64,000 bases of DNA, taken from positions 64,001-128,000 of the forward strand of contig JAQFVV010001001.1 of the NCBI GenBank assembly GCA_028023455.1, read 5' to 3'. Position numbers and translations under genes: made by a program. The notes beneath the pieces are model-generated. The model saw only the letters and a list, made by a program, of their open reading frames with translations, was not told where the DNA came from and ran no database searches. The stretch comes from Epiperipatus broadwayi (lineage: Eukaryota; Onychophora; Udeonychophora; Euonychophora; Peripatidae). Below are positions 1 to 11,970 of this stretch, in pieces. Every line of letters begins with the position of its first letter. The first letter of the stretch is position 1.

Positions 1-235
1 CCGATTCCATTAGTTTAGAAGCAAAAAGTTCACGAGTGGCAAGTCTTTCTTGTATTTAGATATTTCATTTAATTTCACAACAGCAGCAGCCTTTTCATTT
101 ATTTCAGGCAGCAGATCTTCATGGGGAATTTATGACGGGCAATGGAAAGTTCAGCATCCGGTGGGCCATAACCCGATGGAGAATAATCTAGGTGCTTTAC
201 TCGGTCATACCTTGGCAGGAACAAATTAATTTTAT
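1..235 (-). other. Unrecognised segment of higher GC with open minus-strand frames
   Basis: This window edge is clearly richer in G+C than the next kilobase. On the minus strand one frame stays open for about 40 codons (roughly 234 down to 112) and includes the peptide LPRYDRVKHLDYSPSGYG; another frame is open further down. I do not recognise a family. It could be an exon or a retroelement fragment continuing to the left of the window. Confidence 0.25.
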
Positions 236-1780
236 ATTTTTGGAGACTCTCAGTGATCGAGAGCAAAGCTAAAGTTTAAGTGAATGTCTCCAGCAAGTCC
301 CAGATGGCCTCTTTTTTTTTATCTTGATCTTTCACAATTTTGTTAAGATATTTTTAGGTTCTACTTAATCTGCCCTGAGGATAATCAATGCATTTTGTTG
401 GTTTTTAATTAAAGAAAGCTGCCGTTCTATTGTTTACATTTTACATTTACTAATTAATTTTGGGGAATTTTTCTTTAATTAATCTATTATCTATCACTGA
501 CCGATGCTTTTCAATTTCAAAGACAAAAAGGGAACATAAGATTATTTTAACTTTTAATTAAATATTACATCAGATATTTTTAGAATTATTATTAAATAAA
601 ATTTAAACAAAGCAATAAATACGAACTTTATAATCCAAAATAAATGATTAAAATTATACAAAATTATATAACTAAAAGAAATCTAAATTATATTATTTTA
701 TCCCTATTTATTGCGTTTAATTTGAGATCGAAATGTGTGCATGTTTATGCTGAATTCTACATATATTTATACATTTCTAAGATTGCTACACACACAATTC
801 GATATCAAAAAGTTTAAATTTGGGCGGGATAGATCGGTCAGTGAGAGACGACAGAAAAAGGTGAAACTTAAGATTCGAATACGAATCTTACTGTTTCATC
901 ATCTTATAGCAAATATTGCATGACACCAATCTTTCACATTAACATTCCTCATTGAGCATATTCAAAAGGATTATTTTCTAATATAAGATTAGCAGTATTC
1001 ATTACCTACTTACTCTTTTGTACCTGAGATATTTTAATTGAACTCAACATCTCCAAAACTTAAATTTTTTTTTATCAAATTGTTGTTAATAATTAAAGTC
1101 AAAAATCAGGCCCTGGCTGCTGTACATATTGTAAAATCCAATGGGAACATGAACTCTCTTACAGTACCATTGTGATATATAGACCATAATTTAGATTTTT
1201 TGATATATTTAAATTGTATTTAACATGCTTAATTTTATAAATAGTTAATGGTGTTAATATATGTAAAAAATATTTAAAAAGTTTTTGTCATCCTGTAGAT
1301 ATTTTTATCTCAGTAATGGTGTAATTTGTTTAATTAATCCTTTTGTTTGCTTATTAAATACGTTTTTATACCTAATAAAGTTTATTTTGAAAGTAAAAAT
1401 ATAACACCGCTCTGTATTGTTAGACATTACATTTTATTATTATTTTATATTTTTTCAAATACGAAATCTGAATTTATCATCAATTATCTACAAAATAAAT
1501 AAATGAAGTCAAATTTTTATTTTCCTTGAAATATAAATATCTGAATATCATTCAATCAACTTATCGATGTTTTGTTTCAAACAAATGGAATTAGAAATAA
1601 ATAAATTCTTCATAATGGAAATCATCACACTTCATAATCATTGGATATGTAAAAACTGAAAATCATGGACAATTTGGGAAATAGTAGACATTATATACAA
1701 AAAGTTATTTATCCATCATATTACTTACATTTAAATCATATGGGCAATAAGTCTATCTTTTTTTATAACTTATTCCAACC
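236..1780. other. A+T-rich DNA without recognisable gene
   Basis: No codon-like frame, splice-bounded exon or repeat with clear ends was seen. Short ATG-initiated frames such as the one at 1665-1946 run into the hairpin repeat that follows and have low-complexity composition, so they are not called. Confidence 0.5.
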
Positions 1781-1781
1781 T

Positions 1782-2024
1782 CATATATATATATATATTG
1801 CTTATAATACTCTTTCATATACACTTCAATGCAAACAAATTTTCTTAAAAAACTTTTTTATTTCCTTACAGTTTCGACTGTCCAGCAGTCTTCATCAGAG
1901 CTTTATCCATCCTCTGATGAAGATTGCTGAACAGTCGAAACTGTAAGAAAAATAAAAAAGTTTTTAAGAAAATTTGTTTGCATTGAAGTGTATATGAAAG
2001 AGTATTATAAGCAATATATATATG
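1782..2024. repeat. Foldback (hairpin) repeat, arms about 115 bp
   Basis: Two near-identical arms (1782-1900 and 1912-2024) are inverted around a loop of about 11 bases near 1901-1911. The arms include the inverted motif CAGTTTCGACTGTCCAGCAG and its complement ACAGTCGAAACTGTAAG, and end in TA runs. Transcribed, the unit would form a long hairpin. The same GAAGA...CAGTCGAAACTG core recurs near 59515-59545 and in a diverged form near 61690-61725, so this is a dispersed family. It resembles a MITE or foldback element. No clear target duplication was found because both ends lie in TA repeats. Confidence 0.75.
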
Positions 2025-3660
2025 AAGATATGCAAAGAAAGTGAAAGAGAAGAATAAGAGAATTTATTTCAAATTCATAAACAATAATTTCTCTTTAAAA
2101 GTGAGATAACATTAGCAGCATTATCCATCAAGATTTCAAATCTAGAAAAAAAAGACATCATTTAAACACAATCTTTTAAATGCATTTTCATATTTCAACA
2201 CATTGTGTTATTTTCTTTTTTGTTGTTGTTGATAATCTTATTTATAATGATATGTTTTAAATAAATATAACAATTTATTTATTTATTTAGTACCTTGATT
2301 TATCTGTACTAGTCATTAGGAAATCACTCCTTGACGTTTATAAATTCATACAGTGCATGTGTAGGTGGGGGTGTGTGATTTCTTAAGGATGTGTTTTAAA
2401 ATTAAAACATACAAAGTTAGAGTGCCTAACAAATTTAAACTTGATAATATAATTAAAATGAAACATGCATTAAAATCATGTCTTGTACTCTTTTAATCAT
2501 TGAATTTCATTAAAATTATATATATCCGATTTAATAATTTACAGACATATATACATTTTGTTTCAATTCTCTATAATCTTTGTTTATAAAAACAACAAAT
2601 TTCTTATTTAGATTTAGAGTACATGTATCTTATAAAAACATTTAGGATAGAGAGGTGTGGTTAATTTAAAAGAATAAAATGTTCATTAAATAGACATATA
2701 TACATTAATATTATATTTGGAAATAATATCTAACAAACTTGCATACAATATTCACATGAATAAACGATATAAATGTGATTGTATTGTATAATATTAGAAA
2801 TCTATTTGTTTCTACGTCAAATAAAATTAAATCATGATTAAACATGAAGTAATTATAATGTTATTCGAATAAATTATTATATGTATCACTCTCCAATACC
2901 TGATGATGGAGAGAATGGGGAAAATATTCATCTTCATACAATAAGTATTACATAGATTGTATTTATTTATTGATTGATTTTTTTAGAACATTATATTGTT
3001 AAAATGAATCAGCATTTATTTTACAACTTTCTTGGTTTGCTACAATAGATCAATGAGTGGTGTCAAATAAACTTACTAAGGAGTCCATTGATTTCCTAGT
3101 TCTAGGGAAGTATGCCAATAAAAGGCAAGTTGTTGCACAGCAATTGTTAGATACTGAGAATATTCTTTACACTTATAGTTTAAAGTTCATAAGTATTATT
3201 AAATATGCATTATAAGTCTTTTAATAATGAAATCCACACATCTTCCGTTTATGTAATTTGCATTTATAATTTTTACACCCACATCCCATTTTATTTATAT
3301 TATATTTTGACATTCTATTGCCATCATATATATCTAATTTCAAATTTAGTACTCATTTCATTTACATAGCCTTTAAAACAATCACTTCTAATAATCAAAA
3401 TGTTTGATAGTATTACAATAAAATAAATAAAATAATTATTTATTAAGATAGCTGTGGTGTTTTCTTGTCAAATTAAATGACCAATGCTTTTTTTAATGTC
3501 TATATTTTGTTTTCTAGAGCTAAAAAAGAGATGTCACTATAATTTAATATATATATATAAATTTTGATACTGCAATAGAAATATGGATGTCTAAATACAA
3601 TGATTTTGCATACATATATACAAGTATAGAAAATAATCCCAGTGTATAATGCTATACTGA
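2025..3660. other. A+T-rich DNA without recognisable gene
   Basis: Only short homopolymer and TA runs are seen. No conserved reading frame or terminal repeat was identified. Confidence 0.5.
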
Positions 3661-3666
3661 AATAAA

Positions 3667-3807
3667 TATACAAATATTAAATCACTCCATGTGGTTCAGA
3701 TATCCAGTACCTCCCTCTGTGAACTAATATATAAATACATTAGGGTTCGTTCACAGAGAGCGGTACTGGATATCTGAACCATGTGGGGGTGATTTAATAT
3801 TTGTATA
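3667..3807. repeat. Foldback repeat, arms about 60 bp
   Basis: Arms at 3667-3725 and 3748-3807 are inverted copies with few mismatches, sharing for example GGTTCAGATATCCAGTAC and its complement, separated by about 22 bases. The outer ends read TATACAAATATTAAATCAC. It lies about 50 bp left of the Merlin element, but the Merlin target duplication places it outside that element. Confidence 0.7.
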
Positions 3808-3865
3808 TACACAAGTATGTATGATTGTAAAAATTACTATATGTCAATGCTTTATGTTATATGTA

Positions 3866-4956
3866 GGTAAAACTGCAGTTTCCAGGTCACAATAAAATTC
3901 GAATTTTGTTTCAAATTTTTCTCACCAGAGTGTTTCTTGTCGAATATTTAAATAAGAATATAATTAAAAATAATTAAAATAATAATTAAAAAAATAATTA
4001 AAATAATAACAATATATCCTACCAACATTCGTAATTACTGTCCATTGTAGTTTTCGCTTATAATAGTGATAAAATTAGCAAAGACTGTGTCAGTCATGTA
4101 GAGAGACCTGAAAGCAAATTCCTGCAGCTATGATTCGAATAAAGTACTGTTGGTCCCGCACTGATGTTTCAGCTTGTGTTTAGCTCTCATCCACATATTT
4201 TCCACATTTTGTGTGTGGATATCAGAGTTGTGAGGATCTACAAAGTTCTCCTGGTGTATGATGACAGTATAGTGTGCCAACTTACACTTAGCTCGTGAAC
4301 AAGAAAACACTGTGGCAAATTATGTGCCCAATACAGTAGTATACTATAAGCATAATTGTCTTGAAGGATAAATGGCTTTTAAAAAAAAGAACCCTTTCTG
4401 ATAGATACACGACGGCAACATAATCTGCATTGCCATCTGTGACCATCTCCGCATTCTTGCTGTTTGATGAGAGAACACTGCACGCCGCAATGCTGGCATA
4501 GAGTACTATTTTTTAAGCAGGCACCTCCTTGCTAACCACTTCATTGCTAACTCCGGAGTTCGATGTTCATTCATCAACAGAAACGATGTCCAATTTTCTA
4601 CGCGAATATCTGCAGCATGTAACAGTTCATTTTCTGGTACTACAACTACATTACCATTTAAAGGATTCATTTTATGAATTACACTGGAAATTAAAAAACT
4701 CTCTGAAAACCACGTTACAACTTTGGAAAACTTGTAAAATGTGCGCCAAGACAATGTAACAAATCCACACTAATTCGACAAGAAACACTGTGGTGAAAAA
4801 AATTTGGACAGTAATTACGAATGTTGGTAGGATATATTATTTTTTTAATTATTTTTAATTATTTTCTTATTTAAATATTCGACAAGAAACACTCTGGTGA
4901 GAAAAATTTGAAACAAAATTCGAATTTTATTGTGACCTGGAAACTGCAGTTTTATC
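3866..4956 (-). mobile_element. Merlin (IS1016/ISXO2-type) DNA transposon, internally deleted
   Basis: A 1091-bp element is bounded by long terminal inverted repeats (left 3866-4043, right 4806-4956) beginning G(G/A)TAAAACTGCAGTTTCC. It is flanked by an exact 8-bp duplication TATATGTA at 3858-3865 and 4957-4964. Eight- to nine-base target duplications are characteristic of Merlin. Remains of a minus-strand transposase lie inside and agree with this family. The right interior carries a second partial copy of the subterminal sequence (about 4767-4800 resembles 4876-4910), so the end has been locally duplicated. The element is too short for a full transposase gene and is probably non-autonomous. 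Confidence 0.88.
4128..4760 (-). pseudogene. Decayed Merlin/ISXO2-like transposase, core deleted
   Basis: Read on the minus strand, the piece at 4754-4506 ends MKWLARRCLLK and runs on through a frame change into CQHCG (about 4485-4499), a WQCRLCCRR segment and SIRKGSFF. That is the N-terminal zinc ribbon and following motif of ISXO2-like transposases. After a stretch of about 70 bases the reading resumes at 4310-4128 with VIIHQENFVDP, HTQNVENMW and AKHKLKHQCGT. This is the C-terminal end of the DDE domain, where the E of NVENMW would be the last catalytic acidic residue. The first two catalytic aspartates and about 150 residues between are missing, so this copy cannot be active. The family call rests on motif recognition and the matching 8-bp target duplication. 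Confidence 0.8.
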
Positions 4957-4964
4957 TATATGTA

Positions 4965-6000
4965 TATATATACAATAATTAAGAAACTATTACTGAAAAA
5001 AATGTAAAGTGTTATTTTGGTATTGAAAAAAAAAAGTATTTTATCATCAACAATAAAAGCAAAATGGCACAACTACTAAATGTAGAAATTATATTTTTAA
5101 GTAAATGGAAGAATTCTACAATAATGATATCATTTAAAATACTACACATTTTAATTAAAGAGATGAGATATACTGTTGGAAAATAGTGAAAAAGTTACAG
5201 GAATGATAGAATTATTATACATATTTAAAAAAATAAAACAGATCAAAATTACACACAAAATACTCAAATGATTAAAAATAATACTGATATTTAAGAATAT
5301 TAAAAAAAAAAAATACTAAAATCAAAAGCATGTCGGTTTTATATAAATTATTTACTACGATTATTAGCAACTTTTTTATATTAACTTTGGGCTTAAGCCA
5401 ACCAAAAATATTAGCTGTATTTAATAGTGATTAGAGTAAAAAAGATAATATCCAGTTAAAAAGAAAAATTATACAAAAGTCTAACAAGTTGGATCTATAA
5501 TTTATTTTTGTGCCAATAAGTATAAAAACTTATTTGATATTAGAAACAATTCTATTATAATTAAAGCTTTAGAGCATACTAAAGGGATACAGAATAGTGT
5601 CAATTTTTGATGAATATTTATCAAATGGCAACCACAGTATTTAATTTTCAATGTGCCATTAAAAAAATAAATTTTGAATGTGACGACTTTAATTTTAAAA
5701 CTTTATATAATAATTTTACAGAAATTATTTTTTGTTTTAAAGCAGGAAGCTAAGAAAATAAAAAAATAATGAGCAGTACTATTAAAGTTATTTAATAAAA
5801 ATTTAGATACTGGACAGTACTTTTAATTTACATTATCCTTCTCCTTAGACAGAAAAAGAAACCGCCTCACACTTAAACAATAAACAATCAAATCAGAAAT
5901 TTCAGTTCTGGCTGAATCAAAATATTTTCATTTTCTTCTAAAGTTAATATGGAAACTCTGCTTACTCTATTTTCTTAAAGCAAAAAGGCAGTACTAAGAA
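4965..6000. other. A+T-rich DNA without recognisable gene
   Basis: Many short A and T runs and no convincing frame. Nothing else could be supported here. Confidence 0.5.
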
Positions 6001-6360
6001 ATTTAAAGATTTATATAATCTATGTCATCTTAAACCAGAAACACAACAACTTTTTCTTCAATGTGTTCACTAGCAACATTTCCTAACCTGGCATTAGAGC
6101 TCGAAAATATAATAACATTGAACACTTATTGAATAACTTTTGGTCAGGACGATAAGCACACATCAGCACATGCACTTTCTTACTATATGCAATATGGTGC
6201 ACGAGATGTACTTTTATCTTTAACAATCTCAGGAGACACTACAGATTATTTGCAAACAAACTAAAAAAATCCAACCAAGAAATCACAAAATAGTAAAACA
6301 AAGCACATTCAAGAAGCTGGTCCCTAATATGATGGGGCTCAAACATGTACCAAATGACTT
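6001..6360 (+). pseudogene. Possible decayed LINE 3' region
   Basis: This stretch has higher codon-like complexity than its surroundings. With frame changes it reads as short peptides resembling the zinc-binding tail and following region of the LINE at 52562-53179 (for example a leucine-rich QQLFLQC-like piece and later KSTFKK-like basic stretches). Stops are frequent. The resemblance is weak, and it may be unrelated. Confidence 0.2.
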
Positions 6361-7379
6361 TATTTTATAGAACTAAATAAACAATAACAAGTACGATACG
6401 TAATGTGAATAGTTGTACAACAAAGACAATAAACAAGGACATAGTCAAAGATTTTTTTTATTATTTCATATATAACTGGATGCTCTTCTTGTAAATAACT
6501 CTGCAGCTAACAAAGAAGAAATATAACTTTATACAAGTAAATAAAGTTTTTTTGTTTTTTTTAATGAAAATATAGAAAAATTTATTCTGAAATTTGGATA
6601 CAACTCATATGATGAAATTGTTGATGAGATACATTAAATGGTATTTAAGAAAACGTCCTGTGCTCCAAAATTTTCAGGATAAAGGAATGAGTCTTTAGTG
6701 GATTTGCCTTCACAAACTCAGTAATTACTGATCCTGCTAAGAGGATGGATACTAGCTTTTTCCTTTGATGCTCTGGATTGCAAGCCATCAATGGGAGACA
6801 TTCTAGCACTTGCTACCCTGGAGTCTATTGGCCAGTCAGAGGTCTTCCCTTTTGAGACCATCCATGGATATCAGTTCAGCAGTTGTTACTTTAGAGTTTA
6901 TAGGTAGCTGTAAGTTATTATCATTATTAGGATCAGGGGATAGAATCGGCTTACCCGGATCTTTATTGGATAAGTCATGATTGGATTCCTGATCATCTGT
7001 CTTAGAATACAAGTAAATTAAATTTTTTGTAAACTTATTTTCAAGCTGCACTCACTTTTATCAGAATTATCAAAAATATTTAATAAAATAAATTCAAAAA
7101 AATTCATGTCAAAATTAAAAATAATGATTGATGCTATTAGAAATATGAATATATTATTAGTACAAAATAAAAACATAAATTCTAATATAAAAAAGTAATA
7201 TAATTATTTTTAAAAATTTATTTTAACAACCCCCACCCGTTTATATATAAATATAAAATTTGAATAATTAATGAAAAAATAATATGAAGAATGCAATTTT
7301 CACAGGAAATTAGGAAAGATGAATGTTAGAATCAACAAAAGAGATTGAATTCAAAATATGTAGATAAAAAACGACAATG

Positions 7380-7570
7380 AATTAATATAAAAACATCACT
7401 GAAAAAATTTAGAAAGTTGAAATATAAATAGGTGGTAATGTTTGTGAGAGAAGTGACAGTGGATGAAAAATTAAAGTCTTAAACTGGATTTCAAAAATTG
7501 CACAACCCAGAAACAAAGTGCATATAAGATAAATAAAAAATTTTGATGAAGATAAGAAAAGCTATAAATA
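7380..7570 (+). mobile_element. RTE LINE 3' fragment
   Basis: This fragment corresponds to the 3' coding end of the RTE copy at 8.5-11.1 kb. Both contain AGTCTTAAACTGGAT / AATCTTAAACTGGAT followed by CCCAGAAA and then GATGAA(G)ATAAGAA. It is degenerate and much shorter than its relatives, and it lies about 0.4 kb upstream of the inverted 5' piece of that copy. Confidence 0.6.
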
Positions 7571-7944
7571 GAAACAAATGAGATTGTTATAAAATTCTGT
7601 ATTTGATTCATAACTTTAAAATTGACATTTTTGTAACATGTATACAAGATTTTGAAGCATGGTGTTTAATACATCCAATAAGCATTACCATGATTTACGC
7701 TTGAGTAAACATCAAAATTTTTCAAGTTTCAAGTATACTTAGAAATTTTTTCTAACTTCATCTATTTATATATCAGTAAAGGTATATCTAACCAATAAAA
7801 ATTCAAGAATAAAAAAACAAATATCATAAATTCTCATAAACTGGCATTTTAATAAAATATTCTAGAGTAGCTTTTGTTGTGATGTAGGTATTTAAAGGCT
7901 ATTACAATACATAGATATAAATATCTGTCTATATAATTAATGAA

Positions 7945-8200
7945 TCAATTATCTCTTCACCTTTTCTTCTAACTTCACAAAGTTCAATAATGTCCCATTC
8001 AATATAAGACAGTTAGTTCTTTTTCTAATTCTTGGAATCTACCTTCACTTGAAAGTGATTTGTAGTTGTAAGTACCTAAATAAAAAGTTATCATCAAATG
8101 GCAGCCTTGATCCACAATCAGAAGATTCTTAGCACCATTCACCTTTGGCCACCAACTGCTGTCTTGGTTGGTGACTTTTCAGCCTCTTGATTTATTTTTG
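7945..8200 (-). pseudogene. Inverted 5' part of RTE LINE: N-terminus of the APE-type endonuclease
   Basis: On the minus strand this reads LIVDQGCHLM, LGTYNYKSLSSEGRFQELEK and, after a one-base frame change, EWDIIELCEVRRKGEE. This is the start of the apurinic-type endonuclease of RTE-clade LINEs, with ELCEVRR at the usual catalytic E position (commonly LxETR or LCEVR). The rest of the endonuclease continues in the opposite orientation from about 8515 (IDLKSGHVLYYKG). In relatives these two peptides are adjacent, so the 5' portion of one insertion is inverted, as in twin priming during LINE integration. Confidence 0.7.
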
Positions 8201-8514
8201 TCAGAAATGATTGTATATATCTATTGGAAAAATATTTATCATTTACACATATATTCATTCAGCCTTATCAGGCAACTGAGAAGAAAGATCATGATGTTTT
8301 TTTTTATCTTAAACTCAGAGGTAAAAAGTCAATAAACTCACCATTCTGGCTAATGTGTGTTGATGAACAGCCCATCCATGTTCATATACTATATGAATAA
8401 TCACATAGCAATAACAGCTGCAATGACAAGAATTTTCCAAGCTCCATTACTTTAAGGCCTCCAAGAGGAATCAAAAGGTCTCCATTCAGTTAACAGAAAA
8501 CTCCTTTCTGCAGC
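8201..8514. other. Junction between inverted and forward LINE parts
   Basis: The left part is probably the inverted 5' leader of the LINE. The minus strand includes an open stretch containing NQDSSWWPKVNGAKN just before the endonuclease. The right part, about 8400-8514, I could not assign. Confidence 0.35.
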
Positions 8515-11125
8515 TGGGACAATCGATTTAAAAAGTGGACATGTTCTCTACTATAAAGGCACAAATATTGGAAATACAAGTGGAGTAGGATTCATTACAA
8601 ATAAAAAGTGGAAGAACAACATTGTGGAGATTGATGGTGTATTGGACAGAGTGGCAAGATTAGTTATACAACTTAATAGCAAATAATTCAGGTTTATGCC
8701 CCAAGTTCTCATAGGTAAGTAGTAGAAGATTTTTATATGGATGTACAAAAGGCTTTTGATAAGAGTAAACATTTTAAAATTGTTACGGGAGACTTTAATG
8801 CTAGAATTGGTAAACAAATGAAAGTTGAAAATGCTGTAGATAATTTTGGTTATGGTAATAGAAATGAGAGAGAACATAGATATTGTGAAATTGGCAGAAA
8901 AAGAAAAACTTTAATATTATGAATTGTTTTTTAGAGAAAAATGTTGAAGGGAAATGGATATAAAAGCATCCAAATGAAGGTATAGCAGAATTGGATTATA
9001 TTTTGACTAACAGAAAATACATATTTCAAGATTGTAATGTTCTTAATAAATTTAACACTGGAAGTGAACATTGATTAATAATATGTGAGATAAGTGTTAA
9101 TGCAAAACTAGAGAGACAAAAATTATTAAGAAAAACAATATTTACAGTGGATATTCCAATCTTCAGAAACATTCTAATGAATTTAAATTAGAACTTATAA
9201 ATCAGTTTCAGGTATTAGTAGATTTTGAACATGATTTGGATTTGAATAAAATTAATATGAAAATAACTGATACAGTTTTAAAAACTGCAGCAAAGATAGC
9301 TGGTAGAAAAAAGCAGCAATTGTCCAATAAAATTTCTATTGAGATGAGAGAATTTATGAAGAAAAGAAGAAATATAAAGATATACAAAAATGATACATGA
9401 GAAAGAATTGAATATTTCAAATTTTGTAAAATGGTGCGGAAAAGAGTTGAAGATGATATAAGAAAGTATAATAGTGAACTAGCAAGGAAAGCTGTAGAAG
9501 AGAATAAAAGTCTCAAGAGTGTAAAACAACATTTTGGTATTGGTAGGAAATTTATATCTGTAATAAAAAAAAATATGCAATTATTACTAAAAAGGGAGAA
9601 TACATCATGAAATGGGTAGAAGACTTCTATCAAAAATTATATAGTAATAAAGAACAAGTATCTCCTATATCTATTATATCTTCCAAATTGCCCAGAATGT
9701 TAAATGAAGAATTGAGACATGCAGTTAAATGTATGAAGAAAGAAAAAGCTCCAGGTAATGATGGAATTATAATTGATATATTAAAAGAAGATGAAGAAAT
9801 GGAAAAAAATTTAGCAAAGTTATACAACAGATGACTAAATGTTAAAGTTGTACCAGATTATTGGAAGAATTCAGTATTAATATTAATATTTTAAAAAGGT
9901 GATAAAGAAGATATTAGAAATTACAGACCTATCAGCATTTTATCAGTTTTATACAAAACTTTTACCAAGATAATTACAACTCATCTACAGAGAACATTGG
10001 ATTTTCACCAAACAAAAGAACAGGCTTAATTTAAAAGTGATTTTAATACCGTAGATTATATCCAGGTATTGAGAGAAGTTATAGAAAGGACAAATTAATA
10101 TGAGCTGCCATCATGCTTTGGATTTGTAGATTATGAAAAGGCATTTGATTAAAGCATTGGATCATCAGGTATAGATCCAGGATATTGTCATATTTTAAAA
10201 AAATATTTATAAAAATGCAACAGCAGCAACTAGATTACATAATGATACTAGGAAAGTCAACACTGAGAAGGGTATAAAACATGGTGACTCCATATCTCCA
10301 AACTTTTTACAGCAATGTCGCAAGAAGTAACTTGTGAATTAAAATGGGAACCTAAAGAAGTGATAGTAAATGGAGATTATTTAAGTCATTTAGATTTTGC
10401 AGATGATATAGTTGTTTTTGCAAATAATGCTTTAGAGCTGCAGGAAATGTTGCAGGAGTTTATCAGATGAATGTAGGACTAAACATAAATGTTAAAAAGA
10501 CTGAAGTAATGTTTAATGGATTTTCTCAAAATATGAAAGTAAAGATTGATTATGATGAGTTAGAAGAAGTTAACAGCTACAAATACCTTGATAAGATTAT
10601 TAATACAGATAGAAACATAATGGATGAAATTAATCATAGAATTAAACTTGGTTGGAATGCTTTTGGTAGAAATAGCTTGATACTAAAAGGAAATATGCAT
10701 GTGTTTGAAAAGGAAGGTTTTTAATAAATGTGTTTTACCAGTTCTTACTTATGGATGTGAGACTTGGACACTTAATAGAAGAGCAATACAGAGACTTCAG
10801 ACTACTCAAAAAAGTATGGAGAGATGCATGTTAGGAGTAACAAGAAAAGATCAAAAACACAATATATGGGTAAGAGAACAAACAGGTTACTGACCTCATT
10901 GAAAAAATGAAAAGACTGAAGTGGAGTTGGGATGGACATATTGCTCAAAGAGATGATAATAGATGGACAATTGAAATCTTAAACTGGATTCAAAAAAATT
11001 GTAAAAGACCCAGAAAGAGACAACATGTGAAATGGATGGATGAAATAAGAAGTATGCAGGAGTGATGTGGAGAAAAGAAGCTAAAGATATCTTAGGAGGA
11101 AAGCAATATAAATTTAACCTTTCAA
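8515..11125 (+). pseudogene. RTE-clade LINE copy A: endonuclease and reverse transcriptase, inactivated
   Basis: This is a degenerate endonuclease-reverse transcriptase ORF, the protein that nicks target DNA and copies LINE RNA into it. In order it shows endonuclease motifs HVLYYKGTNIGNTSGVGF (8545 on), GDFNARIG (8788-8811), LDYILTNRKY (about 8992) and a damaged SDH-type motif (SEH then a stop). The reverse transcriptase follows with KAPGNDGI (9745-9768), RPISILSVLYK (about 9927), DYEKAFD (10129-10149) and the catalytic FADDI box (about 10396-10410). The C-terminal tail includes YGCETWTLNRRAIQRLQ (about 10750) and ends near KEAKDILGGKQY at about 11110. Several stops and frameshifts and a deletion after DYEKAFD show it is dead. 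The clade call rests on the tail and motif spacing. Confidence 0.9.
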
Positions 11126-11880
11126 TATGATTGTCATGGTATTGTGTCCTATAGAATTATTTTAACAAATATTTTTGGAGTGGTCTTTTTCATTAATGTA
11201 AAAATCAGAATAATATCTAATAAAAATGTAAGAACAATAACCTAGATATAAACCTATATGAATTTATTGGAAGACATATTTGATAGACAATCCTGATCTA
11301 TTATGTTTTTACTCTTCACCATGTATATCTTATCTAGTACTATCAAAATTTCAGCATTTTAAAACAAAAAAATGTTTAAATCTTTTAAAATTAATGTTTT
11401 ATACATATTTAGGTGTACTTGAAAAAGTCTCCTCATCTAATGTTTGAATAATGACTGATATATTTGCTTCTACCCTCCTCTAAACTTGATATGTTGTTCA
11501 AATCTGAATAAAACTTGCAAATCATTCATAATAGCTGAAGATTTCTAAAGACCTTAAGATGTTTTCTGATTGCTAACCCATAGTTATCTTAGACATCCCC
11601 ACAGTTTTATTAGTTGTAAAATAAAGTTTAAAAAGAATTAACATAATAAAAAATGTAAAAAAATGAAAAACTTTCATTAACTGATATTTATTAGCTTAAT
11701 AAAAAGTATTCTTTTTTTCATGAAGACATTTGCCTAATAAGATCTCTTCTTTTTTTTCTTGAAGATATTCTCCAGATTTTTATCAAATTAAAAAATGTAA
11801 AAAAAAAAAAAGTATTTTAATTATTAAATATGCTTTTTTAAAACTCTTTTAATGACCAACTATATATATATGTTTTTTTC
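11126..11880. other. A+T-rich DNA, no gene seen
   Basis: This may include the 3' untranslated end of the LINE just upstream, but no poly(A) or microsatellite tail could be placed with confidence. Several A and T homopolymers occur at 11710-11840. Confidence 0.4.
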
Positions 11881-11885
11881 TTATG

Positions 11886-11900
11886 TCGCCGCACCCGCCG

Positions 11901-11936
<36 letters not shown>

Positions 11937-11970
11937 GCGGGCGGGGCGGCCGCGACACCCCTCGACTAGC
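11886..11970. other. GC island with a 29-base C homopolymer
   Basis: About 85 bases of almost pure G+C sit in otherwise A+T-rich DNA. CGCC/GCGG-rich sequence (11886-11905) is followed by 29 consecutive C residues (11906-11934), then TCGCGGGCGGGGCGGCCGCG and a fall back to normal composition by about 11970. An open frame crosses it (11852-12160) and reads as ten prolines in a row. A protein-coding origin is doubtful. A sequencing, gap-filling or vector-type artefact, or a genuine G4-forming tract, are the main alternatives. Confidence 0.75.

Noticed and set aside
4529-4759. 76-codon plus frame
   Set aside because: It lies antisense to the Merlin transposase remnant, which carries the recognisable motifs.
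9208-9633. 141-codon minus frame rich in Phe/Leu/Ser
   Set aside because: This is the antisense of the Lys/Glu-rich LINE linker at 9200-9630. The same shadow appears at 46534-46914 opposite copy B.
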